Shown piece after piece: positions 34,842 through 45,775 of a stretch of 64,000 bases of DNA (its first letter is position 1; each line of letters begins with the position of its first letter). This stretch comes from Theropithecus gelada. Its lineage: Eukaryota > Chordata > Mammalia > Primates > Cercopithecidae. The stretch is from assembly GCF_003255815.1 (NCBI RefSeq), contig NC_037686.1, positions 61,495,206 to 61,559,205 of the forward strand, given 5' to 3'. The position numbers were made by a program, and so were the translations under genes. The notes under the pieces were generated by a model. That model was given only the letters and a program-made list of their open reading frames with translations, ran no database searches and was not told the origin of the DNA.

Positions 34842-35416
34842 GTCAGTATCAGTGTGATTACTTTCCACAGTTCCTAACTTGTAGTCCTCTCACTATTGTC
34901 TATGAATAGTTTGCAGTTTAGAATTTGATAAACTACAAAAAAAAATACTTTTACAAACAAATGTTAAATACAATGCATAGGATTTATTTTGACTTCATAG
35001 TAGTCAGAAAAGAGTGACTGTATAATTATTTCTTTGAGAACTTAATGTAATATTTGTGGCTTAATACAGGGTAAATGTCTGTGACTATTCATCGATGTTT
35101 GAAAATAATATGAAATCCCTCTTGGAGGTATGTTTTTATGAGTGCTCAGGCTTCTTAATTGCATGATTCAGTCCACAGTATTCGTGCTTATTTCTATTTG
35201 GTCTAACTTTTGCCGATATAATTTTTAATGTTTCTTACACTGATCACTGTTTTCATATTCTTTTATTTTCAGCAAATTCTATTCCAGATATTTCAAACCT
35301 GTAATAAGCATGCACATTCATAACTTTCATGCTTCCTTGTTGGAAGTATATTCTATCAATATGAAATCTTTCTCTGAATTATCTTTAAGTCGTTTTAATA
35401 TCAAACTCCGTGTTAT
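34842..35416. other. Unassigned DNA
   Basis: AT-rich; no repeat or gene recognised. Confidence 0.4.
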
Positions 35417-35721
35417 TAAAGAATACTGTGGGCCGGGCGCGGTGGCTCACGCCTGTAATCCCAGCACTTTGGGAGGCCAAGGCGGGCTGATCACGAGGTC
35501 AGGAGATCGAGACCATCCTGGCTAACATGGTGAAATCCCGTCTCTACTAAAAATACAAAAATTTAGTAGGGCGTGGTGGTGGGCAGGAGAACGGCGTGAA
35601 CCTGGGAGGCGGAGGTTGTAGTGAGCCGAGATTGTGCCACTGCACTCCAGCCTGGGCCACAGAGCAGGACTCCATCTCAAAAAATAAATAAATAAAATTT
35701 AAAAAAATAAAGAATCCTGTG
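35417..35721 (+). mobile_element. AluY with internal deletion and TSD
   Basis: Sense AluY at 35431-35707. After GCGTGGTGGTGGGC the usual 32 bp or so ('gcctgtagtcccagctactcgggaggctgag') are missing, with GGC microhomology at the junction. TSD TAAAGAATACTGTG (35417-35430) and TAAAGAATCCTGTG (35708-35721) differ at one base. Confidence 0.96.
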
Positions 35722-36859
35722 TAATCTGTGATGTCTAATTTGCCAGGGATTATTACTCTTTCTTCTCTCTCTGTTTCTCATGTTTGTTCTTGCTTTTTCA
35801 CTGTCTTCTTTTTCTTTTTCATAAGAAAACCTTGTGGGGAAAACATCCAATTGTGCTAAATGAAAAATGAAAGAAGAATAAGTTTCCTCTTTTTAGCTAA
35901 TCAAAATGTCTTATACTTACGCGAAATATTCTTCTAGAAATCTAAATTATGAATCTATATCACAATATTTTTCATTATGTTAAGCGTTATGATTTTAGAA
36001 GAGTTAGAGCTATGATTCAAAGCCTTTTTCTAAAGTAAAGGTCATTTGACAGAAAATTATCTACATTATTCTGTACTTTTTCAGTCTTGATAAAATTTCA
36101 AAATTCAAATTTGTCAATTCTCATACCTCTACTCTGTAGAAAACAGGGACATAATTTTTAACATTGCAGATTTGACAGCAACCACGAATGGCAAGGGAGA
36201 AAGTGCATGATTTTAAAAATTTAAACTTTATTTTTAAAAACAAGGAAAGCAGGACAAAATTGTCAGAGAATAAGGGAAGTAAGCATAACCCCGTAAACTA
36301 CCGTCACAAACCACTCACACGTTGGTGCAGGCTTCCTTTTGAGAGGGTTTGCTGCCCCCTCTTGGCCTTCGCAGTAGGATGCAAAAGAAAAATGCAAAAA
36401 AACAGACATCAAAGAGGCTTAACCAAACGGGCTTGAGTCTAAAACCTTTCGAAGAACAATTTATGTGCTGTATGAAACAACCTTTGTTGAGGAGTCTGTG
36501 ACACTAAAGGCTGCCCCACCCTCCAGTCCCTTAAAAAGAGAAAGCTGACGTTAAGGATCTTCCTGCCTTGTGAATTGTCACGCTCTGTGTAATCGGATCC
36601 CACCCAGTGACTGGGCTCCCTGGACTGGGCCACCATCTACATCCTCTGAACAAACTAGGCTGTATGGCATAAACCCCACATGAAACTGAGCAATAAAAGT
36701 GCTTCATGTTGAAAAATGAGTAAATCATTTTGCAGAACATACTAAGAGCAGTATAGGAAGTAAGAGAAGCAGCAGGTAAAAATTGAAGTACACAAAGCCA
36801 GAAGCAGAGATTGTTACAGAGAGAGATGAAAACAAGGGATAGAAAACTAAATATATATA
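35722..36859. other. Repeat-poor, possibly single-copy segment
   Basis: About 1.1 kb in which I recognise no repeat, an exception in this Alu-dense part. It contains a CTCF-like motif at 36350-36368 and a locally G+C-richer piece at 36300-36670. The 82-aa plus-strand frame (36188-36436) is basic, with no recognisable domain. Confidence 0.5.
36350..36368 (-). promoter_or_regulatory. CTCF-like motif
   Basis: TTGCTGCCCCCTCTTGGCC closely matches the reverse complement of the CTCF core (CTGCCCCCTNNTGG), with all C's of the CCCCC core and the distal TGG present. The motif lies outside recognised repeats. Occupancy cannot be judged from sequence. Confidence 0.5.
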
Positions 36860-37380
36860 TAAAAAAATGAGTTTGCTAGAACTCAAACCCCAAAAGCTGT
36901 GACTACGTTGCCCTACATTGTTCCACTTTGCAGGTGTGACTACATTCACGATCTTGAGATGGCGAGAGTATCGTGGATTATCTAAGTGGGCCCAATGTAG
37001 TCACATGAATCCTTCTTAGAAAAAGCAGGAAAGTCGGAATCATAGAATGATACAATGATGGAAGCAGGGTCAGAGAGAAAGAGAAAGAGGGAGAGAAAGA
37101 GAAAGAGGGAGAAAAAGAGAGAGAGAGAAAAAGAGAGATTGATTTCAAGATAGTACACTCCTGATTTCGAAGATGGAAGAAATGTTGATGAGCCCAGGAA
37201 TGCTGGTGGCATCTAGAAATCAGAAAGGTAAGCAAACGAATTCTCTCCTAAAGGCTCAGGGAGCATAGCCTTTCTCACCCATTTTGAACTCCTGACCTCC
37301 GGAACCATAGTAAATTTTTGTTGTTTTAAACGACTAGTTTTGTATTAATTTATTACGGCAGCAAGAGGAAACCAATACAT
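36860..37380 (+). mobile_element. LTR-like/MER repeat (related to 28765-29175)
   Basis: Contains ATCTTGAGATGGCGAGAGTA (36952), GTGGATTATCTAAGTGGGCC (36972), GAACTCCTGACCTCCGGAAC (37285), AAATTTTTGTTGTTTTAAAC (37312) and GGCAGCAAGAGGAAACCAAT (37357), in the order of a known old repeat ending 'ctgttgttttaagccaccc ... cagccctaggaaactaatac'. A purine microsatellite has expanded in its middle. Confidence 0.6.
37070..37137. repeat. (GAGAAA)n purine tract
   Basis: Repeats of GAGAAAGAGAAAGAGG and GAGAGA inside the LTR-like repeat. Its reverse complement gives the Ser/Phe/Leu-rich chance frames on the minus strand. Confidence 0.9.
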
Positions 37381-37744
37381 GTTTCTGGATTTCTTAGAGA
37401 AACCTCAAATTTGCTGTTTCCCCTCCTATTCCATTGACATGCTCCTACATTTTACTTACATTCCCTATTTTCACAGTATTATTCAACAGTCTCTATATTC
37501 TTCTGTATTTCCTATATGGTCATTCTTTATAATAGCAGTATCATAATCCATAAACAGTACATCTAAATTTCCAAACCAAAACAGTGTCTTATTCCAAACA
37601 AGTCTCAAATTCACCTTTTTTTCTCTATTTTGACCAGCTTAGTTCTCTTCTGTCTCATCATATATTTGAATTATTAGAACAAGAAACTAATGTTTTCTGG
37701 TCTCCAAACGCTTCCCAATCAATTCCATACTACGAAATTATCTT
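37381..37744. other. Unassigned DNA
   Basis: No repeat or gene recognised. Confidence 0.4.
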
Positions 37745-37932
37745 TATATAATAGTCTTTTTTAAAATTTTATTTATTTATTTTTTTGAGACGGAATCTCA
37801 CTCTGTCACCAGCTCGGTTCACTGCAACCTCCACCTCCTGGGTTGAAGCGATTCTCCTGCCTCAGCCTCCCGAGTAGCTGGGACTACAGGCGCTCTCGCC
37901 ACCACCATGCCCGGCCTATATAACAGTCTTAT
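37745..37932 (-). mobile_element. 5'-truncated Alu with 14-bp TSD
   Basis: Antisense Alu remnant of about 160 bp at 37759-37918, with a TTTA-rich tail and a deletion of the CCAGGCTGGAGTGCAGTGG segment. It ends at ...CATGCCCGGCC. TSD TATATAATAGTCTT (37745-37758) and TATATAACAGTCTT (37919-37932) differ at one base, so the 5' truncation dates from insertion. Confidence 0.93.
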
Positions 37933-37947
37933 GTCTTTGGGGGAAAA

Positions 37948-38280
37948 AAAAAACTTCTATTGGCCAGGCGCAGTGGTTCACACCTATAATCCCAGCACCT
38001 GGGGAGGCCAAGGCAGGCAGATCACGAGGTCAGGAGATCGAGACCATCCTGGCTAACACGGTGAAACCCAGTCTCTACTAAAAACACAAAAAATTAGCCA
38101 GGCGTGGTGGCGGCGCCTGTAGTCCCAGCTACTCGGGAGGCTGAGGCAGGAGAATGGTGGGAAACCGGGAGGCGGAGCTTGCAGTGAGTGGAGATTGTGC
38201 CACCGCACTCCGGCCTGGGCCACAGAGAGAGACTGCGTCTCAAAAAAGAACAAAACAAAACAAACAAAAAAAACTTCCAT
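37948..38280 (+). mobile_element. AluY-type element with 15-bp TSD
   Basis: Sense Alu at 37963-38265 with GATCACGAGGTCAGGAGATC. TSD of A8 followed by CTTCTAT (37948-37962) and A8 followed by CTTCCAT (38266-38280). It lies only 15 bp beyond the preceding Alu's TSD; the two are in opposite orientation. Confidence 0.96.
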
Positions 38281-38609
38281 CTTTCTCCACTACCTACAGG
38301 ACATCAGTTAGAGTAATTAACTTAGAAGAGCAATTAAGTATAATGCAAAGATGCCCATGAGAATAAATTATAATATTTTATTGAGATATTAAAGACCTGG
38401 ATCTTGTGGGCAGAAAAGTATTCCTTTAAAAGTACTCAAAAATATTGAAAATAGAAAAAAATTTAAGGTTAATTATACTAAAAGAATAATTATCAAAAAA
38501 TAAAATATTCTATTAAAATTATGCTATATTTTATATTAGGCTATAAAAAGTAAAAATTATCTTTTAAATATTAAAAAATATGTTATACACTGGAAAAATA
38601 CCTTCAATA
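38281..38609. other. AT-rich unassigned DNA
   Basis: A-rich stretch with no recognised repeat. Confidence 0.4.
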
Positions 38610-38810
38610 CATATACTGATCAAAGATTAGTTATACAAGTATAACTAATAACAAAGACACGAATATAAATAAATATATATGACTAGTAACACATATGACT
38701 AATAATCATGAATATTAGTGTCAGGAAAATGTAAATCAAGACCACATTGAAATACCAGTGTATTATAAAGAAATAAAAACACATTGACTACAATGACTCT
38801 CAACATATAA
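38610..38810 (+). mobile_element. Possible ancient L1M ORF2 3' fragment
   Basis: TAGTGTCAGGAAAATGTAAA then TCAAGACCACATTGAAATAC (38717-38755) corresponds to the L1 'tcagggaaatgcaaatcaaaaccacaatgagatacc' stretch. The flanking A-rich sequence is compatible but too decayed to extend. Confidence 0.5.
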
Positions 38811-39172
38811 TCTTATAAAGACTCTCAAATAGTTATAGGTACCACAGTTTCCTTTTGTTTTATATGGTTTTAAACAATTAAGAATTTAAAAAATGTATTT
38901 TTTACTATTTAAATGAAAAGCAATGGAATCATTGACATAGGATTCATTAATACAGGAATCATTGAAGGGAGAGAGGTAAAGGGATGGGATTGTGGAAGTA
39001 AATGATTTTATAAGGGTCACTGTCAAAGTTTTAACTTCTATTTTTGATGGCAGTTTGATAGGTATTTACTGTATCAATAAAAATAACTAAGTGGTCATCA
39101 TGGAATAATAATGAGAATACACCTTCAACAAAGAATTATGATTAATCCAGTTTTGTGTATCTGCAGTTCAAA
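38811..39172. other. Unassigned DNA
   Basis: AT-rich DNA; nothing recognised. Confidence 0.4.
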
Positions 39173-39242
39173 GGGTGGAGAAATGGGATGCGATGGGGTG
39201 GGATGGGGTGGGGTGGTGTGGGAAGGGAAGGGAAGGGATGGG
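39173..39242 (+). repeat. G-rich (GGGAT/GGGGT)n tract, G-quadruplex-prone
   Basis: Contains GGGGTGGGATGGGGTGGGG, four runs of at least three G separated by 1-2 bases, followed by three GGGAA units. It fits the canonical G-quadruplex pattern on the plus strand and is isolated in AT-rich DNA. Confidence 0.85.
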
Positions 39243-39330
39243 CTACTGTCTCTTGAGCCCTTAACTCTGTGGCAGTCCTTTGCTTGCTGTATTTGCATAT
39301 GTCCTGATCAGTGCCCGCATATATCTTCTT

Positions 39331-39510
39331 TGTATAAGAATACTTCTACTATTATGATTGTTAGTAGGTATATTACTATTATTAAGTATAATATTAGTAG
39401 TAGCATTAGCATAATACTATAATAGTATTAATAATATACTATTATACTTAAGTATTATACTTAACAAGTATTAGACTACAATAATACTCTTATTATACTA
39501 TAATTTTCTT
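39331..39510. repeat. AT-rich imperfect palindromic ATT/TAA repeat
   Basis: Interleaved TATTA, ATAATA, TAGTATTA and ACTTAAGTAT units, many mutually inverted, giving several possible hairpins (for example ATACTTAAGTAT near 39445). Confidence 0.75.
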
Positions 39511-40644
39511 AAGAAATACAGGTTCTGGGAGGTTTAGGAAACCATGCTGAGGTTAATATTTTAGAAATGAAACTTGTAAACATTTTTGTTATTTAAAAAT
39601 TCTTATTTAGGAATGAATATTTAGGAATATATGAAACCCACTAAAAAGAAATGCAAGTGAATAATCAATATAAGATTTAAAATTACGGTTTCTGCAGGGG
39701 AAGAGAAGGGCTTGGTTTGACAGAAACCACAAAGTTAGATGTAGGCTATTGTTTTTTGTTTGTTTCTTTTCCTATTGAGGTAGAGGGTGATTCTTTGTGT
39801 TAATTATATTATTAAAAACAGCCAAATCAATTAATAAGTAATAAAAGAAGATCATGTAAGGATCAAGATGAGGAGGTCTTAAGGATCATGCTTATTCCAA
39901 CTATATGCTCCTGAAATCCAAACAGAAAAAAAAAAGAATTAGGAACAAATATATATACTTATGGAACAGAAGGGCCCATATATACACATAATTGGGATTC
40001 TAGAGAATAAATCTTAAAATGGGAGAGAAAAATTACCTCCAGATATGTAATAAGAAAAATAAGGTTTCTGGAATTAAGTTTTCAATTTTCAAATTAAAAT
40101 AGGAAAAACTGACAATGACTAATTCCAAACATATACTACCGGATATTGAAGTGAAGGAAGAAAAGTACAATTCTTACAAAAGGGAAAATCGGATTTTTGA
40201 GAGTTTTCCCTTAAACTTTCAATGTCAGCAAAATTTTTGTTAAAGAGAGAAAAGATAGTTTTACTTCTGTTCATTTTTTGAAAAGTACTAAGAAAATATT
40301 CATTTTCAAGCATTTAACCAACCCCCTAAATATAGCTATAAATATATAAATAAATAAGATAAAAATAAGTAAATACCAAATAGCATTTTAATAAACACTA
40401 TAAATAAAATTTATTTAAATTTACTAAAAGAAATAATTAAAAATTAAAATATAACTATAGTATATAGTTTCCTAAAATGTCACTCAGAGACATAGGACTC
40501 ATGAACTTTTCTTGAAAAAATAATCTATTTAAAAGTGAAATCCACTGTACCTGAGTAAATATAAAACAAAGAAAAAAGGAATATGTGGTAAAGGGTTCTG
40601 AGATGAGCATTAAATTGGTTTGTATATAAAACCATAAACAACTC
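39511..40644. other. AT-rich unassigned DNA
   Basis: About 1.1 kb, strongly AT-rich, without a recognised element. The frames are short chance frames. Confidence 0.4.
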
Positions 40645-40984
40645 TGGGAACCAGGGTTTTGTTTTTGTTTTTTGTTTTGTTTTTTGTTTTTGTCTTGACA
40701 GGGTCTCACTCTGGTTGCCCAAGCTAGAGTGCAGTGGCCAAATCTCAGCTCACTGCAGCCTCAACCTCCCGGACTCAGGTGATTCTCCCATCTTAGCCTC
40801 CCGAGTAGCTACAATTACAGGCATGTGCCACCACACTGGCTCATTTTTGTTTTTTAGTAGAGACAGGGTTTTGCCATGTTGTCCAGGGTGGTCTCAAACC
40901 CCTAGACTCATCTGCCCACCTTGGCCTCTTAAAGTGCTGGGATTACAGGCGTGAACCACCGCACCTGGCCTGGGAACCATGGTT
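40645..40984 (-). mobile_element. AluJ-type element with 14-bp TSD
   Basis: Antisense full-length Alu at 40659-40970 with a long TTTTTG tail. CACTGCAGCCTCAACCTCCC and GGACTCAGGTGATTCTCCC are AluJ-like. TSD TGGGAACCAGGGTT (40645-40658) and TGGGAACCATGGTT (40971-40984) match at 13 of 14 positions. Confidence 0.95.
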
Positions 40985-41962
40985 CCTAGAATGTAAAATT
41001 AAAAACCACATTAAAAATAAAAACAACAACATCAGTGGTGCAGAATAATGGATGTGGGAGGAGGTATTTGGTTTCCTCGTTTTTCATAGTAAGGAGACAA
41101 TAGATATATCTAATTTTAATAGTCATTAACTGATGCTAACCTCCTCCAAGATTATTTATAATCTTTCTTCTTGAGAATTTCTCAGGTAAGAATATCTCTT
41201 ATCATGAAAGCATTTATCTGAACTTCATCTACTTCTATAGATCTATATGATGATTCAAGAGAAATATTTGTATACTTATTGCTTAAAATTATATATATAG
41301 AAGTTAGCATCTGTTCTGAAAAGGAAAATAACATTATTATAAATTGTAAAGAAAAACATGAAACAGCAAAGTAAGAAGCTTGGGGCTTCTAGAAACTTCA
41401 TTTTTATAGTGTCCATTTCCATCAAAAGGCCATAACTGCTGAAACGTATCCTCACCTTTCAGGAAACAATGTAACCTGTGGCATTAACCCCTATGGCATG
41501 GTACACTGAAGTGTTATTGAGATCTGTGTCTGATTTGATACTTATGACAAACATAAATCAATGTCTTTGCAGTGACACTGCTGCACAATGCTAATGACAG
41601 TGTAACACCCACAGTTTACTATTCAACATAAAATTATCTGCTAGAATATAAAACTGCTTGACATTTTTTCCTCTATTGCTCCTGGAGACTAGGACTTTAA
41701 TAAATACCTCTATGATTATAACAGTATAATTTTATTGAACACAATCATCTATAGGGATTTTTATTTTTTACTAGGAGAAGGAATGACTGTGTCATCTCGT
41801 TGGCTCTGGAAGACCTCATTCCATTGAGGGCCTGGGAGAAAAGCAGCAAATGTCAGGACCTTATTGGGCAATTTGACACGTAGACAGCTTCCTGATAAAT
41901 GCAAACTATCCCCAGACAGATCAGCTGACAAATTTCTCATCTCTTTTTCCGGCTTTAAAAAA
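40985..41962. other. Unassigned intergenic DNA
   Basis: No recognised repeat or gene over about 1 kb. Confidence 0.4.
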
Positions 41963-42288
41963 ATCTTTATCTCGGCCAGGCACGGTGGCTCATGCCTGTA
42001 ATCCCTGCACTTTGAAAGGCTGAGGATGGCAGATCACAAGGTCAAGAAATCAAGACCATCCTGGCCAATATATTGAAACCCCCATCTCTACTAAAAATAC
42101 AAACATTAGCCGGGTGTGGCAGCGCATGCCTGTAGTCCCAGCTTCTCAGGAGGCTGAGGCAGGAGAATTGCTTGAATCCCAGAGGTGGAGGTTGCAGTGA
42201 GGCGAGATGGCGCCACTGCACTCCAGCCTGGCAACAGAGTGAGACTCCGCCTCAAAATAGTAATCATCATCATCATCATCTTTATCTC
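41963..42288 (+). mobile_element. AluS-type element with 11-bp TSD and (ATC)n tail
   Basis: Sense Alu at 41974-42277. ATCTTTATCTC is repeated exactly at 41963-41973 and 42278-42288. The poly-A tail has become AAAATAGTAATCATCATC..., with an ATC triplet repeat that abuts and resembles the first triplet of the TSD. Confidence 0.95.
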
Positions 42289-42319
42289 TCACCAATGTTT
42301 TATAATTTACTGATTTATC

Positions 42320-42462
42320 CAATTCATTGTCTATCTTCCCACCTGTATACATATTCACTGATGGAAGCACTTTGTTTTTGTTCACTGCCATACTCCCAGA
42401 ACTGAGACATGTGACTGCCATATAGTTGGAATTCACTAAATATTTGTTGACTAAACAAATTG
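42320..42462 (+). mobile_element. L2 LINE 3' end
   Basis: ATTCATTGTCTATCTTCCCA (42322), TTTGTTTTTGTTCACTGCCA (42371), TACTCCCAGAACTGAGACAT (42391) and CTAAATATTTGTTGACTAAA (42436) follow the L2 3' consensus 'cactgctgtatccccagcacctag ... ctcaataaatatttgttgaatga'. Confidence 0.8.
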
Positions 42463-43469
42463 AATGCATCGATGCACAAGCTATAACCATAAATTACCTG
42501 CCGTAAAAGTACATCTCAGAGGCCCGCTATTATTTTCAGAAGGAGCTATCACTTTAATTTAGCTACATTATATTAAAAATTTCCTCAACTTTTACAAGAA
42601 AGCACTTGCTAAAAACTAAAGCTGTGGACTTTAATTGATTCAAATATTGAAATAACCGCTAAGAACTATGTTTTATAGCAAGATATACCCTATAGCTGAC
42701 CAAAAGAATACACTTTTCATTGGCAGTAACTTTAAAACCTTGGGTAGGTATAAGGAAGATTTATCAGCATAATTCTAGAGTAAGAATGTTGTCATTCTCC
42801 TTACTCTCTCAAAATATATAAAAGCATCAGTAGATCCATTTTAAATTCTGCAGTAGAAATCATATTTTTAAAAATTACTTATATTTGTTCCTAAACCCTA
42901 TTAAGTGTTCACATCCTAAACTAAGACACACTCACATTAAGATCCAAGTACCTTGATTTACTGGATATGTAGACTGCAAAATTACCTAATCTCACTGACA
43001 CTCATTTCTAAAGCTGTAGAATAGTATATCTCCCTGAGACTCATTTCTAAATCTATAGAATATAGAGACTTCTAGGGCTCACCCGTGCCAATTCTCTTCT
43101 CATTTTAATATGTAATCAGATTAATCCCTGCCCCGCCCCCACCCCAGAGTGGAACCATGTAAACTGGTCCTTAGCAATTGGCTATGAACACAAATTTCTC
43201 TGGACTCCAAGGAGACTCTCGGTTAAGCTCAAGGTGGTAGAGTCTCCAAAAGCCTGGGTCACTGAGTAATCACATATATCATGGGAGAATACCTCCGCTC
43301 TCTAACCTAAGCTGGATGTGTTTTCTAGACGTATACTGTAAGAGATACAATTCTAAATACAAATATTTTCTGAATAACCTTATGAAGTAAAAATTATGAT
43401 TATAAATATGTATTTTTCAAGATTTTTATTATGTGTCAATAACAATATAAGCTTAACTCCCACTGGTTT
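42463..43469. other. Unassigned DNA with 39-bp tandem duplication
   Basis: A 39-bp unit beginning CTCACTGACACTCATTTCTA is duplicated in tandem at 42991-43029 and 43030-43068 with several mismatches. The rest has no recognised feature. Confidence 0.5.
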
Positions 43470-43758
43470 AATAAATAGAATTGTATGGGGCCTGTAGCCC
43501 CTTTGTTTTGGCCAGTTTCTCCCATTTTCAACAGGTGTATTTACTCAATGCCTATAACCCCATTGTATTTAGGAAGTAACTAACTTGCTATTGATTTTAC
43601 AGGCTCATAGGTGGAAGGGATTTGCCTTGTTTCAGATGAGACTTTGACTTGGACTTTTGGGTTCATGGTGGAATGAGGTAAGACTTTTGGGGACTGTTGG
43701 GAAGGCATGGTTGTGTTTTAAAACGTGAGGCCATGTGATTCGAGAGGGGTGAGGGGAG
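43470..43758 (+). mobile_element. MaLR (MST/THE1) internal region, 3' part
   Basis: ACTAACTTGCTATTGATTTT (43579), CAGGCTCATAGGTGGAAGGG (43601), CAGATGAGACTTTGACTTGG (43634) and GACTTTTGGGGACTGTTGGG (43682) are the non-coding end of an MST/THE1-type internal sequence that adjoins the 3' LTR. No 5' LTR or coding part is present, so the provirus is truncated. Confidence 0.8.
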
Positions 43759-44115
43759 GAATATGGTTTGGCTGTGTCCCCACCCAAGTCTCATCTTAAA
43801 TTGTAGTTCTCATAATTCCCACATATCATGGGAGGGACGTGGTTGTTAGGTAATTGAATCGTGGGGGCAGTTACCCCCATGCTGCTGTTCTCATGAGATC
43901 TGATGGTTTTATAAGAGGATTTCTTCCTTTTGCTTGGCACTTCCCCTTGCTGCTACCATGTGTGAAGCATGTGCTTGCTTCCCCTTCTGTAATGATTGTG
44001 AGTTTCCAGAGGCCTCCCCAGGCATGCTAAACTGTGAATGAATTAAACTTATTTCCTTTATAAATTACCAGTCTCAGATATGTCTTTATTAGCAGCATTA
44101 GAATGGACTAATACA
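43759..44115 (+). mobile_element. MST/THE1-type 3' LTR
   Basis: ATATGGTTTGGCTGTGTCCC at its start, GGGAGGGACGTGGTTGTTAG, ATTGAATCGTGGGGGCAGTT, ATCTGATGGTTTTATAAGAG, a polyadenylation-type AATTAAACTTATTTCC and terminal GAATGGACTAATACA. An endogenous retroviral LTR continuous with the internal piece on its left; it carries no genes. Confidence 0.93.
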
Positions 44116-44116
44116 C

Positions 44117-45007
44117 AAATAAGCACATGAAAAGATGTTCAACTTCATTAGTCATCAGAGGAATGCAAATTACAATCACAATGAGATGTCCTAATAATGA
44201 GATATCTTTCAAATGACTAAGGTAAAAAAATAGTCACAACACCAGATGCTAATGAGGCTTCAGAGAAACTGGATCATTCATCCATTACTGGTATGGATGT
44301 AAAATGGCACAAGCACTCTAGAAAACATTTGTCTGTTTTGTACAACCTTAAATATGCAATTACCATAAGACCCAGAAATTACACTTATTCGCATATACCT
44401 TGGGGAAATGAAACCCACACAACAACCTGATGTTCACAGCAGCATTACTCGTAACAATCCCAGTAATGATGAAACAACCCAGATGTCCTTCAACTGGTAA
44501 TTAGTTAACCAAATGGTGGTTCATTCATATCATAGAACACCACTCAACAATAAAAAGGAAAGCACTAGTGATTCACATGACAACCTGGATGGATCTCCTG
44601 AGAATTATACTGAGTAAAATTTTTAAAGGGTAATTTTAAAAGGTTATGCACTGTGTTTTTTCTTATGTAACATTATGTTAATGACAAAAATTTAGAAAGG
44701 GAAAACCGAGTAGTGGTTTTCAATGGTAAGAATGACTGTGGTATTGAAGAGCAGCCAAAGGGATCCTTTTGGTGTATGAACTATTCTATGCCTTCACTAT
44801 AATGATTTATGCACAAAGCTATAAAGGTAATGAAATTTCATAAAACTACAATATCCACACGCAAACCCAAATGAGAACAAGTAAAAGAGGATATCTGAGG
44901 AAGATTAATAGGTTGTATCAGTGTATCAATGTTAGTATCTTGGTTTATTACAGTTTTGCAAAATGTTATCTTTGAGGGAGACTGAGTAAAGGTATACAGA
45001 TCTATTA
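44117..45007 (+). mobile_element. Old L1M 3' end, left part (host of nested L1)
   Basis: Sense L1: AAGCACATGAAAAGATGTTC (44120), GGAATGCAAATTACAATCAC (44160), AACCCACACAACAACCTGAT (44411), AACCCAGATGTCCTTCAACT (44476), then 3' UTR with AGACTGAGTAAAGGTATACA (44980). Its 3' UTR is interrupted at about 45007 by the antisense L1 and resumes at about 51611. Confidence 0.85.
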
Positions 45008-45690
45008 TTTCTTTTTTTAAAATTTTATTTCCATGTGTTTTTGGGGAACAGGTGGTATTTGGCTACATGAGTAAGTTCTTCAGTTGTGATTTGTGAGATT
45101 TTTGTGCACACCTGAGCAGTATACGTTGAACCCAATTTGTAGTTTTTCTCTCTTGCCCCCCTCCCACCCTTTCCCCTGAGTCTCAAAAGTCTATTATATC
45201 ATTCTCAAGCCTTCGCATTCTCATAGCTTAGCTCTCACTTATGAGTGAGAATATATGAAGTTTGGTTGTCCATTTCTGAGTTTCTTCACGTAGAATAATA
45301 GTCTCCAGTTCCATCCAGGTTGCTGTGAATGCAATTAATTTCTTTTTATAGCTGAATAGTATTCCATCATATATAAATACCACAGCTTCTTTATCTACTC
45401 GGTGATTGATGGGCATTTGAGCTGGTTTTATATTTTTGCAGTTGCAAATTGTGCTGCTATAAACGTGTGTGCAAGTATCTTCTTTGCATAATCACTTTTT
45501 TCCTCTGCATAGATACCCAGTAGTGAGATTGCTGGATCAAATGGCTGTTCTACTTTTAGTTCTTTAAGGAGTCTCCAAACTGTTTTCCAAAGTGGTTTTA
45601 CTAGTTTACAGTCCCACTGGCAGTGTGGAAGTGTTCCCTTTCCACCGCATCCCCACCAACATTATCTTTTTATTTTTTTAATTATGGCTA

Positions 45691-45775
45691 TTGCAGGAGT
45701 AAGGTGGTATCACATTGTGGTTCTGTGCAGGAGTAAGGTGGTATCACATTCTTGCAGGAGTAATGTGGTATCGCA
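45691..45775. repeat. Threefold local duplication in L1 ORF2
   Basis: TGCAGGAGTAAGGTGGTATC is present three times (starting near 45692, 45725 and 45753), with the third copy reading TAATGTGGTATCG. Intact L1s have this once, so this is a private expansion. Confidence 0.9.
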
